Shown in pieces: positions 8,442 through 17,175 of a DNA stretch of 64,000 bases. Below the pieces are notes generated by a model that was not told the origin of the DNA, searched no databases, and saw only the letters and a list, made by a program, of their open reading frames with translations. The stretch covers positions 62,001-126,000 of the forward strand of contig NZ_BLPF01000005.1 in assembly GCF_011764425.1 (NCBI RefSeq). Direction: 5' to 3'. How positions within the stretch are numbered: the stretch's first letter is position 1; each line of letters opens with the position of its first letter. Source of the DNA: Phytohabitans houttuyneae. GTDB taxonomy: Bacteria > Actinomycetota > Actinomycetes > Mycobacteriales > Micromonosporaceae. The position numbers and the translations under genes are program-made.

Positions 8442-9244
8442 GGCTTGCGCCCCACGCCCCCGTAGTTGAAAGCGGAGAGGGTGCTGGGCTGGTCGCCGGT
8501 GTCCGGGCGCCACTCGTTTGCCCAGATGAGGCCCGGCTCGACCAGCTCGAAGCCGTCGAAGAACCGCAGGATCTCGGCGTGGGTGCGCATCGCGAGCGGC
8601 GTCGCGGTGCGCGAGACGGCCGCCGCCACCTCCTCGAACTGGTCGGGGTGATGCTCGTGCGTGCCGTGGCCGATGACCAGGTAGCTGCCCGGCGCGAGGC
8701 GGTCCTTCAGCACCGCCAGCGCGCCGTAGGGGTCGCGCTCGTCGCGGACCGCGTGGAGCAGGGCGACAAGCAGCAGCCCCACCGGCTGGCTGAAGTCGAT
8801 CAGCTCGACGACCGACGGGTGCGAGAGGATCGCGTGCGGGTTGGCGAAGTCTTCCCGGATGGCCGAGGCGTTCGGGTTGCCGGCCAGGATCTGCCGGCTG
8901 TGCGCCACCGCGATCGGGTCGATGTCCACGTAGACCACCCGGGCCTCGGGGTCGACCTTCTGCGCGATCTCGTGGACGTTGCCGACGGTGGGGATGCCCG
9001 AACCGATGTCGAGGAACTGCCGGACGCCCTGGTCGAGCACAAAGCGCGTGGCGCGGTGGAGAAACGCCCTGTTTGCCCGAGCTTGAACCTTCACCTCGGG
9101 TACAGCGGCGATCATCTGCCGGGCCAGCGCCCGGTCCGCCGCGAAGTTGTGCGAGCCGCCGAGCAGGTAGTCGTACGCCCGCGCCACGGTGGCGGTGTTG
9201 TGATCGACTTCGGCGGGTGCCCAGTCCGGTCGGTCCGTCATCAC
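8438..9244 (-). CDS. SAM-dependent methyltransferase, DUF574 family
   Basis: A 268-residue Rossmann-fold protein of the actinobacterial DUF574 family (Methyltransf_19). Diagnostic stretches are ARAYDYLLGGSHNFAADR near residue 20 and the SAM-binding FLDIGSGIPTVGNVHEIA with the acidic strand VVYVDIDPIAVAHS. An AAGGAG lies just ahead of the start. The target of methylation is unknown for the family. The coupled downstream c-di-GMP enzyme suggests a signalling context, but that is inference. Confidence 0.9.
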   Translation of the reverse strand: MMTDRPDWAPAEVDHNTATVARAYDYLLGGSHNFAADRALARQMIAAVPEVKVQARANRAFLHRATRFVLDQGVRQFLDIGSGIPTVGNVHEIAQKVDPEARVVYVDIDPIAVAHSRQILAGNPNASAIREDFANPHAILSHPSVVELIDFSQPVGLLLVALLHAVRDERDPYGALAVLKDRLAPGSYLVIGHGTHEHHPDQFEEVAAAVSRTATPLAMRTHAEILRFFDGFELVEPGLIWANEWRPDTGDQPSTLSAFNYGGVGRKP

Positions 9245-9405
9245 ACTCCTTTGGGTGCTGGGACCCCAAGTATCCTGTGTTACGGCTCACGGCTCAATTC
9301 CGCGATCGATACCTTCCCATGCGCTCCCGTAGGGGCGAGGGTTCCGGGCCAGGTCAGGGTCGGTGCCGGATCCCTTCAGGCCCGGCACGGCGGCACGATC
9401 GGGCA

Positions 9406-10107
9406 ATGCCTGCCAGACTGTCCACTCTGGGCCTCGTGACAGCGGCCACCGCCGCCCTGTTCGCCGCGACCGGCTGCGGCCTTACCGACGGGGAGACGTC
9501 CAGCACCGTCGAGACCTACGACTTCACCGAGATCAAGACCATCGACCTGCGCGGCGAGGCCGGCGCGGTCGAGGTCGTCGCCACCGCGGGTGGGGTGCGG
9601 GTGACCGAGCGCCGGGAGTACTCCGGGACGGCTCCCAAGACCAGCCGGCGCACCGACGGCGGCACGCTCTTCCTCCGCGACGACGGCTGCGACACGCAGT
9701 GGCGGATCCGGAAGAACTGCGAGACCACGTACCGGATCGAGGCGCCGGCCGGGATCTCCTTGAAGATCAATGTCGACGCGGCCCCGGTGACGATCACCGG
9801 CATCACCGGACCGCTGGACGTCACCACCGACGTCGGCGCGATCAACGGCACCGGCCTCGCCGGAAACACGCGCGTCCGCACCGACGTGGGCGACGTGGAC
9901 CTGCGGTACGGCGCGGCGCCGGACAGCCTCGACGCCACCAACGACGTGGGCAGCACCACTGTTTACCTGCCCTCCACCGCGGCGTACCGCTTCGACGTGC
10001 GGGTCGACGTGGGCGACACGACGATCGACCTGCCCAACCGCGCCGACGCGAACCACCGGATCAAGCTCACAGCGGACGTCGGCGACATCACCGTCCACGC
10101 CGCCTGA
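9406..10107 (+). CDS. DUF4097-type beta-helix lipoprotein
   Basis: A 233-residue protein. Residues 1-25 form a signal peptide ending in a lipobox-like ATGC, so it is probably a lipid-anchored surface protein. The rest is beta-strand-rich with regularly spaced short repeats (TDVGAI, TDVGDVDL, NDVGSTTVYL, VDVGDTTIDL, ADVGDITVHA) characteristic of the DUF4097/adhesin-like right-handed beta-helix family. Function unknown. It is divergent from the DUF574 gene across 161 bp in which I cannot assign a convincing promoter. Confidence 0.75.
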   Translation: MPARLSTLGLVTAATAALFAATGCGLTDGETSSTVETYDFTEIKTIDLRGEAGAVEVVATAGGVRVTERREYSGTAPKTSRRTDGGTLFLRDDGCDTQWRIRKNCETTYRIEAPAGISLKINVDAAPVTITGITGPLDVTTDVGAINGTGLAGNTRVRTDVGDVDLRYGAAPDSLDATNDVGSTTVYLPSTAAYRFDVRVDVGDTTIDLPNRADANHRIKLTADVGDITVHAA

Positions 10108-10178
10108 GCCGGTCAGGGTGCCCGGACGCCGCGCCGCCCTGATGGTTAGACGCGGCATGCAGGGGTATCCCGCCGGGC

Positions 10179-11816
10179 ATGCGGGTCTTGGGTGTCAACT
10201 CGATCTTTCATGATCCAGCCGCGGCTGTCGTCGTGGACGGTCGCGTCGTGGCCGCCGCCGAGGAGGAACGGTTCAGCCGCCGTAAGCACGGCAAGCGGCC
10301 CGTGCCCTTCAGCGCCTGGGAACTGCCCGAGCTGGCCGCCGCCTGGTGCCTCGCCGAGGCGGGCCTGGAGCCGGGCGACCTGGACGCGGTCGCGTACTCG
10401 TTCGACCCGGCACTGTGCGGCGACGACCTCGGCGAGAGCGACCCCTGGGACTGGCTGCGCGTGGAGTATGCCCAGCGTGCGCCGCAGTTTCTGGCCACCG
10501 CGCTGCCCGGCCTCGACCCGGGGATCGTCCGCTTCGTGCCCCACCACGTCGCGCACGCCGCCTCGGCCGGCCTCGCCATGCCGCACCGCGACGACGCCGC
10601 CGTGCTCGTGCTGGACGGCCGCGGCGAGTCCGCCAGTCACCTCGCCGGCGCGTACCGCGACGGCCACCTCAGCCAGCTGTACGCCCAGCGCCTGCCGCAC
10701 TCGCTCGGCCTGCTCTACGAGGATCTGACCCGCCATCTGGGCTTCCAGCACTCCAGCGACGAGTACAAGGTGATGGCCCTCGCCTCGTACGGCGAGCCCA
10801 AGCACCTGCCGCTGCTGCGCGACCTCGTGCGGGCCAACGGCGACGGCGGCTTCACCGTCGAGCCGATCGCCTGGGACAGCCTCGCCAAGCGCCGGACGGC
10901 GGATGGCGAGATGACCGGTGAGCACGCCGACCTGGCCGCGAGCGTGCAGGAGCGGCTGGAGGAGGTGCTGCTCGACCTGGCCCGCTGGACCTACGAGGCG
11001 GCCGGCGGCCCGCGCGTGCTGGCGATGGCCGGCGGCACCGCGCTCAACTGCGTGGCCAACGCGCGGCTCGCCGCCGAGGGCCCGTTCGACCACGTCTGGG
11101 TACAGCCCGCGGCGGGCGATGCCGGTACCGCGCTCGGCGCCGCGCTGCACGTCGCCCGCGACGGCGGAGCGCGGCCGGAGCCGATGCCCGGCGTCGCGCT
11201 GGGCCGCGGCTGGAGCGACCGCGAGATCGAGGCGGATCTGGAACGCGCGGCGCTGCCGTTCACCCGGCCCGAGTCGATCGCCGCCGAGGCGGCGCGCGTG
11301 CTGGCCGCCAACGGCATCGTGGCGTGGTTTCAGGGGCGTGGCGAGTACGGACCGCGCGCGCTCGGCCACCGCTCGCTCCTGGCTCACCCCGGCGACCAGG
11401 ACACGACCCGCCGGATGAACGACGTGAAGGGGCGCGAGCAGTTCCGGCCGATCGCGCCGATGGTGCGTGCCGAGCGGGCGGCCGAGGTCTTCGAGGGCGT
11501 GCTGCCGAGCCCGTACATGCTGTTCGTCCACAAGGTACGGCCGCAGTGGCGGGACCGGATCCCGGCGGTGGTGCATGTGGACGGTACGGCGCGGGTGCAG
11601 ACGGTCGATCCCGACAGCGAGCCGCTGGTGGCCGAGATGCTGGCCGAGTTCGACAGGCTGACCGGGCTGCCCGTCGTCGTCAACACCTCGCTCAACACCG
11701 CGGGGCGGCCGATCGTGGACACACCGCGCGAGGCGATGGAGCTCTTCGGCTCGGCACCGGTGGACCTGCTCGCGATCGGGCCGTACGCCGTGCACCGGGC
11801 CGAGGTGTTCCGGTGA
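10179..11816 (+). CDS. carbamoyltransferase, NodU/CmcH family
   Basis: A 545-residue O-carbamoyltransferase. The N-terminal ASKHA-like domain begins MRVLGVNSIFHDPAAAVV and carries the EEERFSRRKH and HHVAHAASAG motifs, the His pair binding metal. The C-terminal domain has the family signature GEYGPRALGHRSLL and VVNTSLN. Such enzymes transfer carbamoyl phosphate-derived groups to sugar or antibiotic hydroxyls. It is the first gene of a long operon whose members overlap by 1-17 bp, so its acceptor is probably a sugar of the glycan made by this cluster. There is a 71-bp gap upstream with no strong ribosome binding site. Confidence 0.9.
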   Translation: MRVLGVNSIFHDPAAAVVVDGRVVAAAEEERFSRRKHGKRPVPFSAWELPELAAAWCLAEAGLEPGDLDAVAYSFDPALCGDDLGESDPWDWLRVEYAQRAPQFLATALPGLDPGIVRFVPHHVAHAASAGLAMPHRDDAAVLVLDGRGESASHLAGAYRDGHLSQLYAQRLPHSLGLLYEDLTRHLGFQHSSDEYKVMALASYGEPKHLPLLRDLVRANGDGGFTVEPIAWDSLAKRRTADGEMTGEHADLAASVQERLEEVLLDLARWTYEAAGGPRVLAMAGGTALNCVANARLAAEGPFDHVWVQPAAGDAGTALGAALHVARDGGARPEPMPGVALGRGWSDREIEADLERAALPFTRPESIAAEAARVLAANGIVAWFQGRGEYGPRALGHRSLLAHPGDQDTTRRMNDVKGREQFRPIAPMVRAERAAEVFEGVLPSPYMLFVHKVRPQWRDRIPAVVHVDGTARVQTVDPDSEPLVAEMLAEFDRLTGLPVVVNTSLNTAGRPIVDTPREAMELFGSAPVDLLAIGPYAVHRAEVFR

Positions 11817-12769
11817 TCTCGATCGTCGTACCGACGGTCGGGCGGCCGAGCCTCGCCGTGCTGCTCGACCACCTCGCACCGTCCATAAGGGAGGGAGCCG
11901 AGATCCTGGTGGTCGACGACCGGCCCGAGCGGTTGAGCCCGCTGAGGCTGCCGGCGCGCGATGGCTCGTACCCGAAACTGCTGACGGGACGCGGCCGTGG
12001 GCCGGCGGCGGCGCGCAACACGGGCTGGCAGGCCGCCCGCTTTCCCTGGGTGGCTTTTCTCGACGACGACGTGGTGCCCGACCCGGACTGGTTTGCGCGC
12101 CTCCGCTCCGACCTGGACGTGCCCCCGCGGGTGGGCGGCGTGCAGGGCCGGATCCGGGTGCCGCTGCCGGCGGACCGCCAACCGACCGATTGGGAGCGTT
12201 CCACCGCGGGCCTCGAGCAGGCCCGCTGGATCACGGCGGACATGGCCTACCGCCGCGCGGCCCTGGCCGAGGTGGGCGGCTTCGACGAGCGCTTTCCCCG
12301 CGCGTACCGCGAGGATGCCGAACTTGCGTACCGGGTGCGGAAGGCCGGCTGGGATCTTGTGTGCGGCGCGCGGCGGGTGACCCATCCGGTGCGTCCGGAG
12401 GGGCCGTGGGTGAGCCTGCGCGCGCAGCGCGGAAACGCCGATGACGCCCTGTTGCGACATATGTACGGACCGCGATGGCGGGCGCTCGTCGAGGCGCTGC
12501 CCGGGCGGCGTCCCCGCCACGTCGCCGTCACCGCGGCGCTTGTCGTGGCCCTCGCCGTGCCGCGGCTGCGGGCGGTCGCCGGAGCGGCGTGGGCGGCTGG
12601 TACGGCGGAGTTTGCGGCCGCCCGTGTCAAGGCCGGCCCGAAGGCGCCTCGCGAGGTCGCGACAACGCTCCTGACCAGCACAATCATCCCGCCGCTTGCG
12701 ACCGCGCACTGGCTTCGAGGCTGGTGGCGGTGGCGCGGTGCGCGGCCGGTCGGGACGGGGATCAGTTGA
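11813..12769 (+). CDS. family 2 glycosyltransferase
   Basis: A 318-residue GT-A fold enzyme. It opens with VISIVVPTVGRPSLAVLLDHL, has the nucleotide-sugar binding VAFLDDDVVPDPDW (DxD-type) near residue 85 and the acceptor-side GGFDERFPRAYREDAEL (ED motif) near residue 160. The last 100 residues include two hydrophobic segments, suggesting membrane association. GTG 11813 overlaps the carbamoyltransferase stop (GTGA). The donor is unknown; it is probably one of several transferases building a surface glycan. Confidence 0.88.
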   Translation: MISIVVPTVGRPSLAVLLDHLAPSIREGAEILVVDDRPERLSPLRLPARDGSYPKLLTGRGRGPAAARNTGWQAARFPWVAFLDDDVVPDPDWFARLRSDLDVPPRVGGVQGRIRVPLPADRQPTDWERSTAGLEQARWITADMAYRRAALAEVGGFDERFPRAYREDAELAYRVRKAGWDLVCGARRVTHPVRPEGPWVSLRAQRGNADDALLRHMYGPRWRALVEALPGRRPRHVAVTAALVVALAVPRLRAVAGAAWAAGTAEFAAARVKAGPKAPREVATTLLTSTIIPPLATAHWLRGWWRWRGARPVGTGIS

Positions 12770-14361
12770 TGTTTACTTCTGTTGCCCCCGGGAACCAGCG
12801 TCACGTGCGGAGCCACCTGTTCGATGCGGTGCTTTTCGACCGCGACGGCACTCTCGTCCGGGATGTGCCCTACAACGGGGACCCGGCCCTCGTGCGCCCG
12901 ATGCCGGGTGCCCGGGCCGCGTTGGATCGGCTCCGCGCGGCCGGCTTTCGGCTCGGCGTGGTGACCAACCAGTCGGGCATCGCCCGCGGCCTGCTGACGC
13001 CGGGCGACGTGGCGAGGGTGAACGCCCGGGTGGAGGAGCTCCTCGGGCCGTTCGACACCTGGCAGGTGTGCCCGCACGGAGAACGCGACGGATGCCGGTG
13101 TCGCAAGCCGCAACCCGGCATGATCGTCGATGCGGCCGCGGCGCTGGGGACCACTCCCCAGCGCTGCGTGGTCGTTGGCGACATCGGCCGGGACATGGGC
13201 GCCGCCGGTGCGGCGGGCGCCGCCGCGATCCTGGTGCCCACGGCGGTCACCCGAGCCGAGGAGGTCGCCGCCGCGCCGACCGTTGCCGGCGACCTGAATG
13301 CGGCCGTACACCAGATCCTGCGCCGTTCCCGGCTGGTCCCCGCGGGCACCGCCGGCCACCGGCGGGGCACGGTGCTCGTCGCCCGGCCCGACTCGGCCGG
13401 TGACGTGCTGGTCACCGGGCCCGCGATCCGGGCGGTCGCCGCCGGCGCCGAGCGGGTGGTCATGCTCTGCGGACCCCGTGGGCGCCGCGCCGCCGAGCTG
13501 CTGCCCGGAGTGGACGAGATCATCGAGTGGCAGCTGCCGTGGATCGACCCCAGCCCTGAGCCGCTGGACAGGTCCGAAGTGGACCGGATGGTGGACCGCA
13601 TCGCGGCGGCGGCGCCGGAGGAGGCGGTGCTGTTCACCTCGTTCCACCAGAGCGCGCTCCCGCTGGCCCTGGTCCTGCGCATGGCGGGCGTGGACCGCAT
13701 CTCCGCGATCAGCGACGACTACCCGGGCTCCCTTCTGGACGTACGGCACCGCGTGCCGCTCGGCATCCCCGAGCCGGAGCGCGCGCTCTCACTGGCGGCC
13801 GCGGCCGGCTTTCCGCTGCCCCCCGACGACGTGCCCGAGCTGCGGATCCGCGTGGCGGAGGCGGCCACCGACCTGGCGCCCGGCTACGTGGTCGTGCACC
13901 CCGGCGCCTCGGTGCCGGCCCGCGCGTGCCCACCCGAGCGGTACGAGGCGATCGTCGTCGCGCTCACCACCGCCGGCCACCGCGTCGTGGTCACCGGCGG
14001 GCCGGACGAGCGCCCGCTCAGCGCCCGGGTAGCCGGTGCCGCCGCGCTCGACCTGGGCGGGCAGACCTCGCTCGGCGCGCTCGCCGCGGTCATCGCGCGC
14101 GCCGCCTGCGTGGTCGTGTCCAACACCGGACCGGCCCACCTCGCCGCCGCCGTCGGCACGCCGGTGGTGAGCCTCTTCGCGCCGACCGTCCCGTTCGGAC
14201 AGTGGGGGCCGTACCGCGTGCCGTGGGTGCGGCTCGGCGACGCGACCGCGCCGTGCCGGAACACGCGGGCGGCGGTGTGCCCCGTCGCCGGCCACCCGTG
14301 CCTGTCCACGGTGGACCCGCTTGCGGTGGTCGAGGCGGTACGTCGGGTCGGTGCGCCGTGA
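12769..14361 (+). CDS. fusion: GmhB-type heptose-bisphosphate phosphatase and GT9 glycosyltransferase
   Basis: A 530-residue two-domain protein. Residues about 15-180 are a HAD-IIIA phosphatase with the nucleophile motif FDRDGTLVRDVPYN, VVTNQSG, the zinc-loop-like CPHGERDGCRCRKPQPGM and the metal-binding GDIGRDMGAA. These are the marks of D-glycero-D-manno-heptose-1,7-bisphosphate phosphatase (GmhB). Residues about 200-525 are a GT9 (WaaF/heptosyltransferase) domain with ARPDSAGDVLVTGPAIRAV, VVHPGASVPAR and SNTGPAHLAAAVGTPVVSLF. The fusion links making the heptose to transferring it. ATG overlaps the previous stop. No frameshift is seen. Confidence 0.88.
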   Translation: MFTSVAPGNQRHVRSHLFDAVLFDRDGTLVRDVPYNGDPALVRPMPGARAALDRLRAAGFRLGVVTNQSGIARGLLTPGDVARVNARVEELLGPFDTWQVCPHGERDGCRCRKPQPGMIVDAAAALGTTPQRCVVVGDIGRDMGAAGAAGAAAILVPTAVTRAEEVAAAPTVAGDLNAAVHQILRRSRLVPAGTAGHRRGTVLVARPDSAGDVLVTGPAIRAVAAGAERVVMLCGPRGRRAAELLPGVDEIIEWQLPWIDPSPEPLDRSEVDRMVDRIAAAAPEEAVLFTSFHQSALPLALVLRMAGVDRISAISDDYPGSLLDVRHRVPLGIPEPERALSLAAAAGFPLPPDDVPELRIRVAEAATDLAPGYVVVHPGASVPARACPPERYEAIVVALTTAGHRVVVTGGPDERPLSARVAGAAALDLGGQTSLGALAAVIARAACVVVSNTGPAHLAAAVGTPVVSLFAPTVPFGQWGPYRVPWVRLGDATAPCRNTRAAVCPVAGHPCLSTVDPLAVVEAVRRVGAP

Positions 14362-15350
14362 ACATCCTGCTCTGGCACGTCCACGGCTCGTGGACGACAG
14401 CCTTCGTACACGGCAAGCACCGCTACATCGTGCCGGTCACGCCGGACCGCGGTCCGTACGGCCTCGGCCGCGCCCGCACGTACGACTGGCCGGACACGGT
14501 GGAGGAGGTCCCGCTGGAGCGCCTCGCGGCCGAGGAGGTCGACGTGGTGGTGCTCCAGCGCGGCGAGGAGCTGGGGCTGGTCGACCGCTGGCTCGGCCGG
14601 CGTCCACCGCTTGTCTATGTGGAACACAACACGCCGAAGGGTGACGTGCCCACCACCCGCCACCCCATGGCCGACCGCGACGACGTCCTCGTCGTGCACG
14701 TGACCCACTTCAACGAGCTTTTCTGGGACACCGGCGGCACGCGTACCACCGTCATCGAGCACGGCATCGTGCCGCCGGCCGCCCGCTACTCCGGTGAGCT
14801 GCCGCGCCTGGCCGTCGCCACGAACGAGCCGGTGCGCCGCGGCCGGGTCACCGGCACCGACCTCTTCCCGCGGTTTGCCGCGGTGGCGCCGCTGGACGTC
14901 TACGGCATGGGCGTCGCCGACCTGAACGCCCTGTCCGGCGTGGACGCCCACGAGGACCTCCCGCAGGCCCGGATGCACACCGAGCTCGCCCGGCGCCGCG
15001 CGTACCTGCACCTGTGCCGGTGGACCTCGCTCGGCCTGAGCCTCCTGGAGGCGATGGCGATGGGCATGCCCGTCGTCGCGCTCGCCACCACCGAGGCGGT
15101 CCGGGCGGTGCCGCCGGACGCCGGCGTGCTGTCGACCCGGGTGGAGACGCTCGTGGAGGCGGCGAGGTGGCTGCTGGAGGAGCCGGAGGAGGCCCGCCGG
15201 CTGGGCGCACGCGCCCAGGTGGCGGCGAATGAACGCTACGGGCTCGACCGCTTCCTGGCCGACTGGGACAGGTTGTTCGAGTCCATCCATAGTCCTGGGG
15301 ATTTCCGTGGTCCTGGGGTAGGAGGAGGTTCGCCATGCGCATCGCGATGA
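14358..15350 (+). CDS. glycosyltransferase, GT4/GT-B type
   Basis: A 330-residue GT-B-like protein starting with NILLWHVHGSWTTAFVHG. The C-terminal nucleotide-sugar region is recognisable as TSLGLSLLEAMAMGMPVVAL, which matches the E-x7-E type motif of retaining GT4 enzymes. The N-terminal half is divergent. GTG 14358 overlaps the GmhB-GT9 stop (GTGA), and its 3' end overlaps the next gene by 16 bp. Donor and acceptor are unknown. Confidence 0.8.
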   Translation: MNILLWHVHGSWTTAFVHGKHRYIVPVTPDRGPYGLGRARTYDWPDTVEEVPLERLAAEEVDVVVLQRGEELGLVDRWLGRRPPLVYVEHNTPKGDVPTTRHPMADRDDVLVVHVTHFNELFWDTGGTRTTVIEHGIVPPAARYSGELPRLAVATNEPVRRGRVTGTDLFPRFAAVAPLDVYGMGVADLNALSGVDAHEDLPQARMHTELARRRAYLHLCRWTSLGLSLLEAMAMGMPVVALATTEAVRAVPPDAGVLSTRVETLVEAARWLLEEPEEARRLGARAQVAANERYGLDRFLADWDRLFESIHSPGDFRGPGVGGGSPCASR

Positions 15351-16552
15351 TCTCGGAACATGCCAGCCCGCTGGCCGCGCTCGGGGGAGTCGACGCCGGC
15401 GGGCAGAACACCCACGTCGCCGAACTGGCCGCCGCGCTGGCCGTCGAAGGGCACGACGTACGCGTGTACACGCGCCGGGACTCCGCCGACCTGCCGGCTC
15501 TCGTCACGGTGCGGGAGGGGGTGACGGTCGCGCACGTGCCGGCCGGCCCGCCCGAGCCGCTGCCCAAGGACGACCTGCTGCCGTACATGAAGGACTTCGG
15601 CCGCTGGCTCGTCGACGAGTGGCGAAGCGACGAGTGGGCGCCGAGCGTCGCGCACGCACACTTCTGGATGAGCGGGCTCGCCGCGGTGACCGCGGGTCGC
15701 CAGACGGGCGTTCCGGTGGTGCAGACGTACCACGCGCTTGGCACGGTGAAGAAGCGGCACCAGGGCGCGGCGGACACCAGCCCGGCCCGGCGCATCGGGT
15801 ACGAGCGGATGCTCGGCAAGGCCGTCGACCGCGTCGTCGCGCAATGCCAGGACGAGGTGCGCGAGCTGGTGCGGATGGGCGTGCCCCGCAACCGCATGGC
15901 GCTGATCCCGTCTGGTGTGGACAGTGAGCGCTTCTCGCCGGAGGGTCCCGCGGCGCCGCGCGACCCCGACCGGCCGCGGATCCTGACGGTGGGCCGGTTT
16001 GTGGAACGCAAGGGCTTCGCCGACGTCATCCGCGCGCTGAAGATCGTGCCGGGCGCCGAGTGCGTCATCGTGGGCGGGCCGGCGGCCGGGAGCCTGGACA
16101 CCGACCCGTTCGCCAGCAAGCTGCGCAGCCTCGCGGAGTCCACAAAGGTCGCCGACCGCCTGCACCTCGTGGGCGCCGTGCCGGCGAACGAGATGCCCCG
16201 CTGGTACCGCTCCGCGGACGTCCTCGCGACCGCGCCCTGGTACGAGCCGTTCGGCCTCACCCCGCTGGAGGCGATGGCCTGCGGCGTGCCCGTGGTCGCC
16301 ACCGGCGTCGGCGGCCTCACCGACACCGTGGTGGACGGGCTGACCGGTGACCTTGTGCCGCCGCGCGACCCGCGCTCGCTCGGCATGGCGCTGCGCCGCG
16401 TGCTCGGCGACCCGGTGCGGCGCTTCGCGTACGCCACGGCGGCGCTCGACCGGGCCCGCCAGTGCTACTCGTGGAAGCGGGCCGCCGAGCAGTTGGGCGC
16501 CCTGTACGCGACCGTGAGCGGGCTGCGGCCGGCGACAGGAGCGGTGGCCTGA
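15335..16552 (+). CDS. family 4 glycosyltransferase
   Basis: A 405-residue retaining GT-B enzyme. The N-terminal domain carries GGVDAGGQNTHVAELAAALA, the usual acceptor-side glycine-rich loop. The C-terminal Rossmann domain carries ILTVGRFVERKGFADVIRAL and PWYEPFGLTPLEAMACGVPV, containing the conserved EPFG and E-x7-E. A GGAGGAGG lies just upstream of the ATG, inside the previous gene. It resembles MshA/sucrose synthase-like transferases, but position in the heptose operon argues for a glycan role. Confidence 0.88.
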   Translation: MRIAMISEHASPLAALGGVDAGGQNTHVAELAAALAVEGHDVRVYTRRDSADLPALVTVREGVTVAHVPAGPPEPLPKDDLLPYMKDFGRWLVDEWRSDEWAPSVAHAHFWMSGLAAVTAGRQTGVPVVQTYHALGTVKKRHQGAADTSPARRIGYERMLGKAVDRVVAQCQDEVRELVRMGVPRNRMALIPSGVDSERFSPEGPAAPRDPDRPRILTVGRFVERKGFADVIRALKIVPGAECVIVGGPAAGSLDTDPFASKLRSLAESTKVADRLHLVGAVPANEMPRWYRSADVLATAPWYEPFGLTPLEAMACGVPVVATGVGGLTDTVVDGLTGDLVPPRDPRSLGMALRRVLGDPVRRFAYATAALDRARQCYSWKRAAEQLGALYATVSGLRPATGAVA

Positions 16553-17175
16553 TGGAGGATGGAGCGCTGTCCGTGTTGGACAGTCACTTGGCGAGCCTGG
16601 CGTCGGCACTCGTGCCGTACCGCCAGGCCGCCCGCAAGCTCTCCCGGTGGGGGCACGAGCTGGCCCGGTTGCTGGCCGGCGGAGGGCGGCTGCTCACGGC
16701 CGGAAACGGCGGCAGCGCGGCCGAGGCCCAGCACCTGACCGCCGAGCTCGTGGGCAAGCTGCGCGACGACCGGCCGGCGCTGTCCGCGATCGCGCTCACC
16801 GCCGAGACCTCCTCGCTGACCGCGGTGAGCAACGACTTCGGGTACGACGAGGTGTTCGCCCGCCAGGTACGCGCCCACGGCCGCGCCGGCGACATCCTGC
16901 TGCTGCTGTCGACGAGCGGCCGCAGCACCAACCTGCTCGCCGCCGCCGAGGCCGGCGCCGACTGCGGGCTGCGCGTCCTCGGCCTCACCGGACCCACCCC
17001 CAACCCGCTCGCCGAGCTCTGCTCGGACGTGCTCGCGGTGCCGTCGCCCGACCCGCAGGTCGTGCAGGAGCTGCACCTGGTCTCGGTGCACGTGCTCTGC
17101 GAGTACGTCGACCTCGCACTGCCGTCGCTGCCCGCGCCCGCACGGCGCGCGGTACCGGTGGGAGGGCTGCGATGA
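16552..17175 (+). CDS. gmhA: sedoheptulose-7-phosphate isomerase (GmhA-like)
   Basis: A 207-residue SIS-domain protein. The sugar-phosphate loop TAGNGGSAAEAQHLTAEL carries the catalytic Glu seen in GmhA, LSTSGRSTN binds the phosphate, and QVVQELHLVSVHVLCE supplies the second catalytic residue (His of ELH). GmhA converts sedoheptulose 7-phosphate to D-glycero-D-manno-heptose 7-phosphate, the first step of the ADP-heptose route. The substrate could come from the transketolase reaction. The ATG overlaps the GT4 stop by one base and its own stop overlaps hldE by four. Confidence 0.9.
   Translation: MEDGALSVLDSHLASLASALVPYRQAARKLSRWGHELARLLAGGGRLLTAGNGGSAAEAQHLTAELVGKLRDDRPALSAIALTAETSSLTAVSNDFGYDEVFARQVRAHGRAGDILLLLSTSGRSTNLLAAAEAGADCGLRVLGLTGPTPNPLAELCSDVLAVPSPDPQVVQELHLVSVHVLCEYVDLALPSLPAPARRAVPVGGLR

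Noticed and set aside
10146-11879. A 577-codon reverse-strand frame opposite the carbamoyltransferase gene
   Set aside because: Antisense shadow of a well-supported gene; composition is Arg/Gly/His-rich with no motifs.
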